Origin: Cymodocea nodosa
Lineage: Eukaryota; Streptophyta; Magnoliopsida; Alismatales; Cymodoceaceae
DNA length: 64,000 nucleotides
Direction of reading: 5' to 3'
NCBI GenBank assembly: GCA_036874045.1
Contig: CM072343.1
Location: forward strand, 392,001-456,000
Positions within the stretch are counted from its first letter, which is position 1; every line of letters begins with the position of its first letter. This document shows positions 24,579-36,368 of this stretch, piece by piece. The translations under genes and the position numbers were made by a program. The notes under the pieces were generated by a model, which saw nothing but the letters and a program-made list of their open reading frames with translations, was not told the origin of the DNA and searched no databases.

Positions 24579-25890
24579 AAGTATCACTCTTCTTCCCAAA
24601 ATACATGTTGCTCTTGGTCCTTCTTTAGTTTGCTGAACTGGAAGATCATGAGCTTCATCAACAAGGGTAGCACAAAATTGGCGATAATTCTTCTCTAAAT
24701 GAATGCTGTGACTTCAGAATCTTTGCTACCCTTTCTGTAACCGAGTTTTTGTTTGCAATGCTTGTTATTCAAAAAGAAGAAACTGTGTTGCAATCAACAT
24801 CTGTATATTGAGGGTTATCCAGCATTTGACCACTTTTGGTGGCTTCTGTTTGTAATCCTTTACCGAACATTACATAGATGAGAAAAGAAACGGAAATCCG
24901 TAGTTTCGGATGGTTGCCATTTCTTTTAGCTTGCCAGCCAAAGTAGACAACTGTCATTTCTTGCTTGCTTAGTTAACAGGTAGGAATTAGATATTGATCT
25001 CTACAGCCATTTCTGAGTTGGATACTGAATTCCTTAGAAAAAGATTCGAAGTCCACCATGATGATTAAAGATTGGAGGATGGGTGGCGTGATGGGTATAT
25101 ATAAATAACCCAGAAATCCGATCTTATCACAAGGTGCTCAATTATTCAATCTGAGACCAATCCTTACTTGCGTGTGATTCCCACCATCTCAAGCATTTCA
25201 CCCATCTTTCCATGCTGTTTGTTTCCTCCCCCTTCTCTCTCTCTCTCTCTCTAGATGAAAAAATCTCGGTAATGCTTACCTTCACGAACGTTTAAATTTT
25301 GATTAAGAACTTAAATCTTTGGCACTCCTTTTTCTTTGTTACCAACAACACCCTTGTTTGAGAAAGAATTTTGGAACATCTTAAGAATGTTTCCTCGGCA
25401 TTGCTTAATGCTTCATACTTTTGATAGAAAATACGACTGCCGATCAAGTTGTTAATGTTAGTTCCAACTAAAACGTTCGATTCTAATCTGAAGTGGTTGT
25501 GTTGGGTTAACATCAAAGAAGAAAGCAATGCAAATCAGCTTTCTTCCAGTCCAGTCAAGTCTAGTCTAGTCTAGTCTTTCCTGTGTTCTTTCGTTTTCTT
25601 TTCGTGGACTTCTTCCTTTCAATCGCAGAGATTACTTCGCTTTTACTTACCAAGGGTGCAGTTGCGGGTCTTGCTTGCTTTTGTCGTGTTGTATTTGCCA
25701 TCATCATCCACACAAACTTGTCCATTGTCGTGTATGGTTTTCTTTCTCTTTTTTCTGTCTTGATAATGATGTTTTATCATGATTAAATTGATTTCAATTT
25801 TGGCGATAAGTATAAAAAAGTTCTGTGTTATCGTAGAAATTTATGGTTAAAAGAATTATACCTATTCATAATAAAAAAAAATACTATAAG
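24579..25890. other. Kinase 3' flank and a promoter-like stretch without a known gene
   Basis: 24579 to about 24960 is probably the kinase 3' untranslated region. 25096-25107 is a strong TATA element. A (CT)n tract follows at about 25234-25253, then ATGAAAAAATCTCG and a good donor (gtaatg) at about 25271. Open frames further on (77-78 codons, both strands) are not recognised. Confidence 0.4.
25096..25107 (+). promoter_or_regulatory. Strong TATA box with no assigned gene
   Basis: TATATATAAATA, followed at a suitable distance by a pyrimidine-rich leader and an ATG that runs into a splice donor. No recognisable coding exon follows, so it may drive a small or non-coding transcript, or be fortuitous. 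Confidence 0.35.
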
Positions 25891-26244
25891 TGTATTTATC
25901 TTACAATTTAGATGTAAAATCCGTTTAACACTAAATATCATATTTTAAGCCTATTTATCTTACAATTTAGATGTAAAATCCGTTTAACACTAAATATCAT
26001 ATTTTAAGCCTATTTATCTTACAATTTAGATGTAAAATTTGTTTAACACTAAATATCATATTTTAAGCCTATTTATCTTACAATTTAGATGTAAAATCCG
26101 TTTAACACTAAATATCATATTTTAAGCCTATTTAGCTTACAATTTAGATGTAAAATCTGTTTAACACTAGATATCATATTTTAAGCCTATTTATCTTACA
26201 ATTTAGATGTAAAATCTGTTTAACACTAAATATCATATTTTAAG
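25891..26244. repeat. Tandem array, 6 units of exactly 59 bp
   Basis: Unit boundaries: 25891, 25950, 26009, 26068, 26127 and 26186, ending at 26244. Each unit contains ttacaatttagatgtaaaat and ends catattttaag. Units differ by only one to three bases (for example ccgttt, ttgttt and ctgttt variants), so the array is young or homogenised. There is no open frame across it. Confidence 0.97.
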
Positions 26245-26824
26245 CGTAAATATGTGCAATAACATTGAACTCAAAATATATTTAGCACTTAATTGAGAGG
26301 TCTGCTTAACAAGATTGAACTTGATTTTTTTCTGTATAAAAATATATTAGATAAAAATTAAAAAGTTAAACGACAAGATAAAAGTTTGATATTAGCGATC
26401 TTGTTGACGGAAATTTCTCCGTGATTATTTTACATGACGTGACAACGGAATGTGAGGGAGAAATCTGCAATGAACGATTTTATTTGTTTCGATTTGATGT
26501 CAATGACGTAAAAACCATAATTATTTTAAAGAAAACTGGTGCGAAATGAGGGCATTTTCGTCAACTGCTGATTATTATTCAAGGATCAACTTTTAATTAT
26601 TTGAATCATAATCAGACCCGCGTAAGTTTTTGTGTAAGAGGTTGTTTAAAAGGAAAATTTTGAAAAATTGTATTTATGTAATTTAAGCGGAAGTTCGACA
26701 ATAAATCAGAAATACTTAAAAGAAAAGGATCAATAATCGATGTGATCTTACTTTCGCGAAATTTCCTGGTGATTGAAACGGAGAAGTTTGGGAAAGAAAA
26801 CGAAAAAGGATCATTTTTTTTCAC
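26245..26824. other. AT-rich upstream region of HIR gene 1
   Basis: No gene is seen between the tandem array and the HIR TATA element. A minus-strand open frame overlapping 26612-27055 is Lys/Arg- and Thr-rich, unrecognised and probably random. Confidence 0.4.
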
Positions 26825-26896
26825 TATAAATATGTGATTATTGCACCGTAGTCGGTCTTCGCGATCCACCTCTTCTGCAGCTTCGCACGTTCCGAT
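26825..26896 (+). promoter_or_regulatory. TATA box and first (non-coding) exon of HIR gene 1
   Basis: TATAAATA lies at 26825-26832. A leader exon would then run from about 26855 to 26896, ending at a good donor (gat|gtaaga). The partner acceptor is at 27851 (gcatgtag), 14 bases before the HIR start. The leader intron is about 955 bp and contains two (TG)n runs, near 26938 and 27158. Confidence 0.5.
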
Positions 26897-27865
26897 GTAA
26901 GACCCCAATTCTTTTGCTTTTCTCTTCCGACGAGTGCGTGTGTGTGTGTGTGTGTTTGTTTCTGTTTTTTTCAAGATATGTGTGCGTTTGTTCTTTCTGG
27001 CTTTTCTGCTACCGTGATTTTTCGCTTCGGTTCTGTGGTCTTTGGGGGTGTGCAAGAACAGACGCCAATTCGAATTGGGTAATCGTGTTTCCCCCTTTTC
27101 GTCTAAGGGGACCTGGTTCTCTGGATGATTTTGTGTATGTATGAATTTGAAATTAAGTGTGTGTGTGTGTGTGTGTGTTTTTCTCGTTTTTGGGCGTGGA
27201 TGGATCTCTTCTTCTCGAAATAAGCTTGTTAGATGGTTGACTCTCGAGAAATGCTGTCACTTGGGTGGGTGATGTTTCTGTTCTGTCGTGCAAACTTTTA
27301 CTTCACCATTTTCTTGTAGCATGTTTCATTTTCCCGGTTTACCTTTCTGGGTGCACCTTTTTCCCAGTTTTTACTTGAATGGAATTTACCCTTTTTTTTG
27401 GTGTCTGTATAGATGAACTTCGGTATGCGTATAGATGGATGGCTTGTTTGTTTGGCGGAAAATTCTTAAAATTTTTACAAATCGAAGTTTTCTCTGGGAG
27501 AAGTTAGATCCTAATACTCAAGTCTTTATTAGAGATCCTGAATTGTTGATTTTTCGTGACGATCTTTTCGCATCCTAATTAGAAAAAGAAATTTCAATGT
27601 ATGACATGCAATCTGATGCATTTCTTTGGATTTGTAGTTGTATAAATGTTTTTATCTGTTTCAAACGAATGATCTTAAAATAGTGTCGACCTGTGTTCTG
27701 TAGGTTTTACTCCACCACAAAGTGGGATCAGGACATTGATTGATTGTCGTATGTTTAATCTATTGATTCCACCAGTTATCTAGGTTCAAACTATTTGCTG
27801 ACAAGTATGGCTGTATTAAAATTTTGATCTGTATATATTTTGTGCATGTAGACCAAAACAAGAGA

Positions 27866-30348
27866 ATGGGACAGGCCCTAGGCTGCATACAAGTTGATCA
27901 GTCAACAGTTGCTATTAAGGAAGGATTTGGCAAGTATGATGATGTGCTCCAGGCTGGGTGTCACTTTTTGCCATGGTGCATTGGTAAACAAATTGCTGGG
28001 TATCTTTCTTTGAGAGTACAACAGCTTGACGTCCGCTGTGAAACAAAAACCAAGGCGTGTTATCTTCTCCATTTGATTTTTTTTTTTTATTTAAAAAGTA
28101 TCCTATTTTACGTGATGTGTCCAATTAGTTGACTTACATGTAATAGATTACATGTTTTACCACAAAAAGGGTAGTGAATAGAAGCCAACCATGATAAGTA
28201 CTAAAAATTTCAGTTTCTTCGAGTTTCATGTTTTAAGTGTTTGCTTTTACTTTTCAGGACAATGTATTTGTTACTGTAGTTGCATCTGTTCAGTATCGTG
28301 CATTGGTTGAAAGTGCTGCTGATGCTTTTTACAAGCTGTCCAACACCAGGGAGCAAATCCAAGCCTATGTTTTTGATGGTATAGCTACAAATTCAGTATT
28401 ATATAGTTACCTTCACTTTTAATATTCCTTCTTGCATTCCTTAAACCATAATCTGATAACTTGCTGATCTCCTTTTGTATTATGTCTGCTCAGACGTCCT
28501 AATTGAAGTGGACCTCTTCTTTCCTCTTCTCATGGACCGTATATAGTTATGAAGCGATCTTTAACCTTAAAATGTATAATGAACTTCTTTCCTAGTTATG
28601 GTTTTGTTGACCAAATGATTCATCTCCCTCCCGTTCCTTTTAAAGTGCCGATACAATTGTCAGTGGTACAGAACTTAGAAGGGTCAACTCTGACTCTGAA
28701 CTATTGAGATTAGATTCCCACCTAAGGCTTCACATTCTGATTACCACTGCAGATCACGTGTGAAACTACACATTGCAAAAAGATAAACAAATGCGTAACA
28801 CATTCAATGATTATTATTATTGTTATTGTTACTACTACTTATACTAGTGATATTATTGATGCTGTTTTTGCTGCTACTACTCCTACCATAACTATTTTCT
28901 AAAGTTTGTGGACAACCTCCCATAGTGGGATTGATGCATTGATTATTATTGTTGTTGTTGCTTATTTAATAAAATTTAACTTGGGGAAGCGGAGGTATTC
29001 TATAAACGCCTTACTCAAACATTGTCTGCGTTAGAAGATGATGTTCTGATGACGATTGATGCATCACATCATTATTCATGCCCACAAATCTGCAAACTTG
29101 TTATCTTGAGTTGTAGTTGGTACATTTCTTGCAATCACGTTTCATACCAATCTGTTGTAGTTAGTCAACATCTTATGATTCCATATTTTAGATTTAAGAT
29201 GCAGTTTTTATTCTATATTTTCATTCTTATCTGTCATATGATCACACACTAGATAAGTCGTAATCATTTGGAACTTTCTATTTGGCAGTTGTCAGGGCAA
29301 GTGTGCCAAAACTGAATTTAGATAATGTCTTTGAGCAGAAGAATGACATAGCCAAAGCTGTTGAAAGAGAGCTTGAGAAGGTAGCAAATGTTTCATGTCT
29401 ATCAAATACTCATGATTAAAATCCTTTGGAAAAAAGAAAATTCATGGTTATCATTGGATGCATGACACTCACTGCAGGCCATGAGAAATTATGGATATGA
29501 GATTGTTCAGACACTGATCATAGACATCGAGCCAGACGACCATGTGAAAAGAGCTATGAATGAGATAAATGCTGGTAAGCAGTAAGGTTCATTACAGATT
29601 ATGAAATAAGGGTTCCTAAATTTTCTTATGGTCCATTATTATTTCTGATAGTTACAATGTTTTTGTCCAATTCAAGTCGAGTGAAAAATCACAATGAAAT
29701 AGTTAGTAACTGATCTCCCCCTCACTTTATTATTACGATGGAAGAAATCTCAAATTCAAATTCAAATTCAAACAACAATACCGACATTATCAAGAAGAAA
29801 ATCACACTTAATGGATGTTGGGGGGCCAATGTTTTCTTGGGATGTAGTTGTAGAGTCGAACCTACGACAATGGGAATGGTGAAAATTCATCTCATCGCAG
29901 TAGTATATTTGAACTTGATCGTGTTATATTGGATGCCAATGTCAGTTATCAGACAATCAATCATTTTTTTCGGTTTGGGTGCAAAACAGCTGCAAGGCTG
30001 AGGGTGGCGGCAAACGAGAAAGCCGAGGCAGAGAAGATCTTGCAGATAAAGCGGGCGGAAGGAGAAGCAGAGTCCAAGTATCTTTCCGGACTGGGAATAG
30101 CTCGTCAGCGCCAGGCGATTGTCGATGGCCTGCGGGAGAGCGTGCTTGCTTTCTCCTCAAACGTGCCAGGGACTTCATCGAAGGATGTGATGGACATGAT
30201 CCTCGTTACCCAGTACTTCGACACCATGAAGGAAATCGGAGCGACCTCCAAGTCGTCGTCTGTGTTCATCCCACATGGTCCCGGCGCCGTGCACGACGTC
30301 GCCGCACAGATAAGAGATGGGCTTCTCCAGGCCAATGCCACCCGGTGA
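27866..30348 (+). CDS. Hypersensitive-induced reaction protein (SPFH/prohibitin domain), copy 1
   Basis: HIR proteins are plasma-membrane SPFH/prohibitin scaffolds that oligomerise, associate with resistance proteins and promote cell death. Exons: 27866-28054, 28258-28378, 29289-29380, 29478-29574 and 29990-30348, giving 285 residues, the usual family length. The start [10 protein letters not shown] offers a myristoylation Gly2 and palmitoylation Cys7. The SPFH domain covers about residues 5-190, with [20 protein letters not shown] and [19 protein letters not shown], followed by a coiled region with [17 protein letters not shown]. Intron 1 has a GC donor (AAG|GCGTGT); no GT donor nearby keeps the frame. 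The stop overlaps a strong donor (see the 3' UTR intron entry). A close paralogue lies inverted at 41173-42907 and lacks the intron at 29381-29477. Confidence 0.95.
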
Positions 30349-30449
30349 GTGACGCAACCATGATGGTGTATGTGTGATTTCCTTTTACCTCACTCCTGAT
30401 ACGCGAGAGAGACTGAGCATTAATCCACGATTCTTTTGGATCATCGCAG
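30345..30449 (+). other. Possible 3' UTR intron whose splicing recreates the HIR1 stop codon
   Basis: The donor acccg|gtgagt lies on the last sense codon and the acceptor catcgcag|gtgagg ends at 30449. Unspliced, the reading is CGG TGA. Spliced, CG joins GTGA and gives CGG TGA again. The protein is the same either way. Confidence 0.45.
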
Positions 30450-31865
30450 GTGAGGAAGGAGGCTTGTGAGAGAATCCCCACGACTAGATCGATCGATCGA
30501 TCGATGAAGAAAGATGGATGATGTGTTGCAAGTGCTTGCTTAGTGATCGTTGTTGTTAATAAGCTGTGGTAGAACGTCGTCAACGTTTCAAATCAAATCG
30601 TCTATTTTTACGTGTGTGTGTGTGTGTGTGTGTGTGTGTTGCTTATCAGACCTATTATACATTGCATGTGATTTGTCTTCTTTCTATTATTTTATTTCAT
30701 TTTTTGCAATTTTCGATTTGAGTATGTGATGTAAGAAGCGTTTGGATAGAATCTGTGAGTTGTAAGTGTTTGTTTGTAGTTTGTACAAGCAAAAAGGATA
30801 TTTACAGAAGTTAATGAGACATTTTAAAATCTGAAAAACATCAGTTCTCAAATTCTTAACAAATGAGTTTGTAGAATATATCATATAAGTTAAAGGCGTC
30901 AGTTTTAAGAATTCCCTGAGCTTCTAGTGAAATTTTGCCTTCATCGAATTCAACGTCGTGCTTTGTCAATGTAATACGAATATGATCGTGTACAACAATA
31001 TTCTGGAATCGACCGAGTAGAATTATTTAAGGTCTTGAAGATCTTTGAATCACCACAATCACACCCAAAGAGAGTGTTGAATTAAGATTTCAATTTAGGT
31101 AAAGATATCCACCGAAAGAGTAAATAAATACACAGAATTTTGTCAAAGACACACAGAATCAAATGCTATCATTTTTATATTGACATATATAAATGCATAT
31201 ATTTTTGACAGATTCTAAAGATTTTTATACTCTGACAAATTTTTGTAATTCATTTTTAACGGATTTTAAATACACTAATACAGATTTAAGAAAAGAGTTT
31301 TCTCCGTTTGATCGACGAATCAACAAATTTACTGAAACTTTCACATCTGATCTCGAGAATTTACCACAATTACATAATAAAATTGAAAGAAAAACCGTTC
31401 CGCACCACATTCAAACTCAAAATTAAACGTCCAATGGGGTTGTAAAAGACAGACATTCAATTTTTAAAATCTAAACAAATTTTGAATCTGCATAACCCAC
31501 TTTGTCTATTTCTCTTCTCCACGTTCCCCAGATTTTTTTCTTCTTCTTCTTTCCAGGCTTCTCATCGTCGCCTTTCACGTTCCTCAATTCCTCCCCTCTT
31601 CGTCCTCCATTGTTGATTCAAAGAACGAACAAGAAGAGACGTTTGAGGACCACTTTAGAAGAAAAGGACCGGCAATCAAGAAGATTTCCATCAGGCAAGG
31701 ATTTCATTCATGATATTACTTTCACAGATCGGTGATAACGCGCGTTCAATGATAAAGACTTCTGACTCAGGCAAATATCACATAGCCATTAAGGCCAACG
31801 TGGCCGGCGACGCACCACCACATTGCGTCGCAGCGTGTGGCTGGCCTATGTGATCGGTAATCAGA
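30349..31865. other. HIR1 3' flank, simple repeats and unassigned DNA
   Basis: Contains a (GATC)n palindromic run near 30488-30504 and a (GT)14 microsatellite at 30612-30639. Open frames here are unrecognised; 31502-31735 has a T-rich start and looks random. Confidence 0.6.
31779..31852. other. Long imperfect hairpin
   Basis: Inner stem GCGACGCA (31807-31814) pairs with TGCGTCGC (31824-31831) around a 9-base loop. The outer stem CACATAG (31779-31785) pairs with CTATGTG (31846-31852). The intervening CCAACG and CGTGTGG partly pair. The hairpin is GC-rich in an AT-rich setting and sits directly beside an orphan ankyrin exon. Confidence 0.75.
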
Positions 31866-32062
31866 AAAATGTATAGGATGAACAACCGCAAGGGGGAGAC
31901 AGCGTTGCATGTGGCTCTCAAGAACCGCAACGAGACCATGGCGGAGTCTCTTCTAAGGGCGGACTTTGGGCTCTCCGATTGCATTAACAACGAAGGTGAG
32001 TCGGCCATCTACTTGGCTGCCAATTTTAGGTACGTCGATATAGTTAAAAAATTGCTGCAAAG
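31866..32062 (+). pseudogene. Orphan ankyrin-repeat exon (ACD6/ITN1-like fragment)
   Basis: The acceptor gtaatcag ends at 31865 and a donor-like aag|gtactc follows 32062. The exon reads MNNRKGETALHVALKNRNET then LLRADFGLSDCINNEGESA and IYLAANFRYVDIVKKLLQ, which are two ankyrin repeats of the type seen in plant ACD6/ITN1-like membrane proteins. I found no neighbouring ankyrin exon, no membrane (PGG) domain and no start exon within several kilobases. It is best read as a gene fragment left by duplication or carried by a transposon, rather than a working gene. Confidence 0.7.
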
Positions 32063-34251
32063 GTACTCATTTAATGAATTTAACCATTTTTATCTCTTCA
32101 TTTGCTTCTCCGCAGACCAGGCAAGTAAATAATGTCAAGCATGATATCTTATAATGGCAAATGTTCTACTGGTTACAAACAAGATGGACCTAATATTAAA
32201 TAACATAGTCATTTGCGTTAAATTTTTATGACATATGACTAACCACTAACAACTAACAAAATCTAATTCAATGAGGTTTCTAAAACATGAAAAATGTGAA
32301 TACTTTTTTGAGAATGTGAAGATAACTCTAATATACATGAATTGGAGTCAAATGGGGTTATGTAGTGGACTTTTAAAATGTGCTTTTCCAGAATCTAAGG
32401 AATGCATGTCTAAAGATCTCAATCTAGCACCAGAATTCTTGCCCATAACCTTAAGCATTCTAACTAACAGTTTCAGTAATGGATTCATCATCGACCACTC
32501 ATTCCCTCCCAATCTTAGCATATTACGATATCTTTATCCCAAACTTATGTATGAAACTAAACCACTAAAACGCAAGAAACCTTTGCCATTCACAAGAATG
32601 CATACTTTTAAAAAACCCACAGTTTGCTCTTTTTCATTTTTGATACAATCTATCTTCTCTAAACAATCAGGAGACTTGATTCTCAGAGAAAGGGAACCTG
32701 ACACAAAGTTCTCTAGCACTGGCTTTCACTGTTTCCCCCACCAAAACAACACGCTTTAAAGCAAGTTCACACAGAATCTTTTACTTACCATTTTTTTGAC
32801 AGTTTTGGCAAAAATCCCAGTTCTCTACTGCTGGTAAATCTTCACTCTTCGTTGCTTTCCCCACAATTCAGTTCTTTATTCTTGCTTTCCCCAGTTTCAC
32901 AAAAGCTAAATCTAGATCCAATTTGACCACTAGAAGGGCCCACTATCATGCAATTAAGAAGATATGTTAAGGTAAGTTCATTGTTGGATGAACTACGGAA
33001 TCAGAACAAACATATAATTCATGTTTTCAACACAAACATAGGTTTGGCAATATAACCCAACAAAGCAGCTTGCAGATTGCTCTCGTAACCTTCCATGTCC
33101 TAGCATTATGTTGTTGCTGCTTATTTATACCGAATGCTACACCATTAACTGAATTAGTCACATTATAATGACACTTGAAAACCAAGCCGTTGGTTTTTAG
33201 ACCAAATAGTAGTAGATTCTACGATGATACCTTTTTGAAGTTAAACTTCCCAAAGCAATTTCGAACCATTCAAGACTACTCTGATGCAAGTAGAATTATG
33301 AGAATTATAAACTAGCATCAGCTTACTGATTCTCTACTTGCAGTGGACTCCCCAGGAAAACTTTTCTTTCAACTTCTTTAGGGAAAGCAAAAAACTTTTG
33401 TTTAGTGAAATTATAGCTACGAATTTCAATTTGCTAATGATCACACATTACGATTCAAAACCCGTGAAATGATTTCTTTTGCTAGAAAACGAAAGAAAAC
33501 AATGCACCAATAGCCTTCTCTTTCCACAAAGGATTATATTAGTGCCCTAAAGATTTATATATTTCATCAAAACGTATATGCAAGAAAAAAGTGAAGAAAC
33601 ATTCTTTTTTTCCCAGATTTCATTATGCATTAAAAAACAAGGAACTGATTCATTTACTTAATCTTTATGTTAACTATAATTCTGACCACAGCTTAATTCT
33701 CTTCTCTTCATGCATCATAACATAAGCATAACTATTGTGTGACGAAAAAGTTGAAAGGATTATAATTCATGTGTCACCATATTCAACTGATGTATATAAG
33801 TTACCATTTCTCTAAGTAGTTACAACAATTTTCCATGATAAAAATTTATTGTAGAATGTATGCAATTCATAAAACATATGCACCAGATAAGAAAAATTAA
33901 ATATCAAAGGGAAAATTTAAGGGCAAAACAAGAGCAAGGGCATGCGGTATGTAATAAAACAAGAAAAAGACCATGTTACATCATAGTTGAAACTTGAAAG
34001 AAAAAAGAAACTCTTTTATCATGCACCAAATCTCAATCCTAAAAAAAGGTGCATTTAAATATAGATATTCTGAATATGTAATTATCATCACAATCTGCAA
34101 ATTTCATAATTACGATATCTTATTGACAAGACAGTTCTTCCAGAGAGAAAGTTGGCATCGAGATCTACCTCAGTCTCCTTTATTAACAGCCCCACATAGG
34201 TGGCCAGATACAAGCCTTCTAGATTGTGTGTTAATATATCAGCCACCAAAT
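32063..34251. other. Intergenic, ankyrin fragment to PIN gene
   Basis: A 162-codon open frame at 32271-32759 (+) is the only long one. It has no recognisable domain, no supporting splice context and an irregular composition, so I do not call it a gene. The rest is AT-rich with no signal. Confidence 0.45.
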
Positions 34252-36368
34252 ATGGTTTCTCTGAGAGACATAGAAAATGTCTTGGTGGCAATAGTGCCAC
34301 TCTATGTGGCCATGCTCTTGGGTTATGTTTCCATGAAGTTGTGGAAATTATTCACCCTGGATCAGTGTTCAGGGATCAACAAGTTCGTGGCCAAAATATC
34401 AGTTCCATTCCTATCTTTCCGTGTGATCTCTAGCAGCAATCCATACAAGATGAACATCAAACTCATTCTTGCGGATACAGTCCAGAAAATTGTAGCCCTT
34501 CTGACATTCACAATAATTGACAGTTGCATCTTAGGTGGTAAATTTGACTGGCTGATTACGGGATTCTCTCTATCTACACTTCCCAACACCTTGATTATTG
34601 GAGTTCCATTGGTGAAAGGGATATATGGAGAGGAAATAGCCAAGCTTATGGGGCAAATAATTGTTTTACAGACGATGATTTGGTACACATTATTGCTGTT
34701 TCTGTTCGAGTTCAGAGCTGCAAAGGCAGTGATTCGAGATCTGCCGAATGAAAGCGCAGGTATGCAGTTTTCATGTTTAAACGACATTATGTAACCATAG
34801 AAAATATTTTCTTTTTTCTTATTCATGATACATCGACATGTGCATGAAATTGCTGAAAAAAATGCTTCTCATTGTAACCATCTTCTGTATAACATTCATA
34901 CAGCCACAGACATTGTACATTAACTGTAATAAGTAGAAGTTTGGATTGTATCCTGAATATACTTAGCACCTATTATATAGGCTACATATGCTGAGAAAAT
35001 CAACCAATCTACTTTCTACTCCACTTGACGGTACATTCAAAATTTCTTTTTCTTTCGGTTTAGCACCTTTGACCTGAGATCCACTTGACCAAGCTTTTTC
35101 TTGCTTCCTATTTTCCAATTCAAATTCCTCTTGCTCATGGGATATGTTAGAATTTAGAAGACAGCGAAGAAGAGAATTTACAAATAATACAATAATCAGA
35201 AACCACTCAAGTATAGTTAGACATATCTTTTAGTAGTTAACTTCTGTTATTTCCTATCAGAATATTGACAAGCATTTAATTCGAAGGAAGAAATGCACTG
35301 GTACCAATTTTCTTATTATAAAAACATTAATTATTCTTATTCTTCAACTTTCAACTAAAGCAAGTTTGTTGGTTCATGACTCATGACTATGCCATTTTCA
35401 TGAAGGTCGGGAATCCCAGGGAGAGCTGCATTCTAGTGAAGACAGCAGTATGGTAAGCTCGAGAAAGAAAAAAACTGGGCTCATTCTTTTGATGGTCTTG
35501 AAGAAGCTTATGACAAATCCTAACACCTATGCAAGCTTTGCTGGTTTAGGTTGCGCATTCATCACCTTCAGGTGTGAACAAAGAAATCCATAATATTTTA
35601 AGTGCTTTGATGTATACTTTACAGCTAAAATCGCTTGATTTCATCAAAATGACTGTTTCAAATAACTTGCAGGTGGGGTTTTCAGCTTCCAGCAATTGTT
35701 AAGAACTCAATATCAATAGTGTCCGATGGAGGACTTGGAATGGCAATGTTCAGTCTTGGTACAGTGCACATACAAAACCTCAATCAAGTAGTTTGCACCA
35801 ACAATCTGTTAATTCCATTTCCCGGATCTTGATAGGTCTCTTCATCGCAACTGAATCTAAATTCATAGCATGCGGAAAATGGATGGCAACCATGGCCATG
35901 GTACTGAGGTTCCTTTTAGGACCTGGAATAATGTCAATCTCTTCTTATGCACTTGGGATGAGGGGCAAATTGTTAAGGGTGGCCATTATCCAGGTTTGTC
36001 TCTTTCTTGATACTCATAATATAGTTATCAGCAAATGTCAGCAATGTCTTTGTGGTCGGTCACAAAGCAATGGTTCATTAAATTTCTGTTCATTGATCAA
36101 TTACTCACAACATAATGTGAAATTATGGTGGTTTACAGGCAGCTTTTCCCCTAGGAATTGTGCCATTTGTGTTTGCTAAAGAATATGAACTACATCCAGA
36201 TATTTTAAGCACTGGGTAATTGACATTCCTATTACCTATTGAGGTTCTTCTAGTATATATTCTATAAAAGAGAAACTGAAACATGATCTTTTTCCTTATA
36301 GGATTACTCTTGGGATGATCCTTGCCGTGCCGATAGCATTAGCATACTACTACCTTCTCGGGTTGTAA
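34252..36368 (+). CDS. Short-loop PIN auxin transporter (PIN5/PIN8-like)
   Basis: Membrane carrier for auxin. Exons: 34252-34759, 35406-35571, 35673-35758, 35836-35993, 36139-36215 and 36302-36368, giving 353 residues with phases closing. The N-terminal half holds about five helices, with [19 protein letters not shown] and [13 protein letters not shown] typical of PINs. The central loop is only about 40 residues (about 152-195), versus several hundred in plasma-membrane PINs. The C-terminal helices include [28 protein letters not shown] and the ending YYYLLGL. Short PINs such as Arabidopsis PIN5 and PIN8 sit in the endoplasmic reticulum and set internal auxin levels. The ATG is in the conserved family position even though the frame is open upstream. 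Confidence 0.93.

Noticed and set aside
29840..29880. tRNA-like word (agtcgaacctacgac) in a HIR1 intron
   Set aside because: Only a T-loop-like string is present; no acceptor or anticodon stems can be folded around it.
29978..30377. Overlapping frames on both strands in the last HIR1 exon
   Set aside because: They are shadows of the GC-rich coding exon; only the HIR frame matches a family.
32271..32759. A 162-codon open frame on the plus strand
   Set aside because: No domain, no splice context, irregular composition; length is within chance for this much intergenic DNA.
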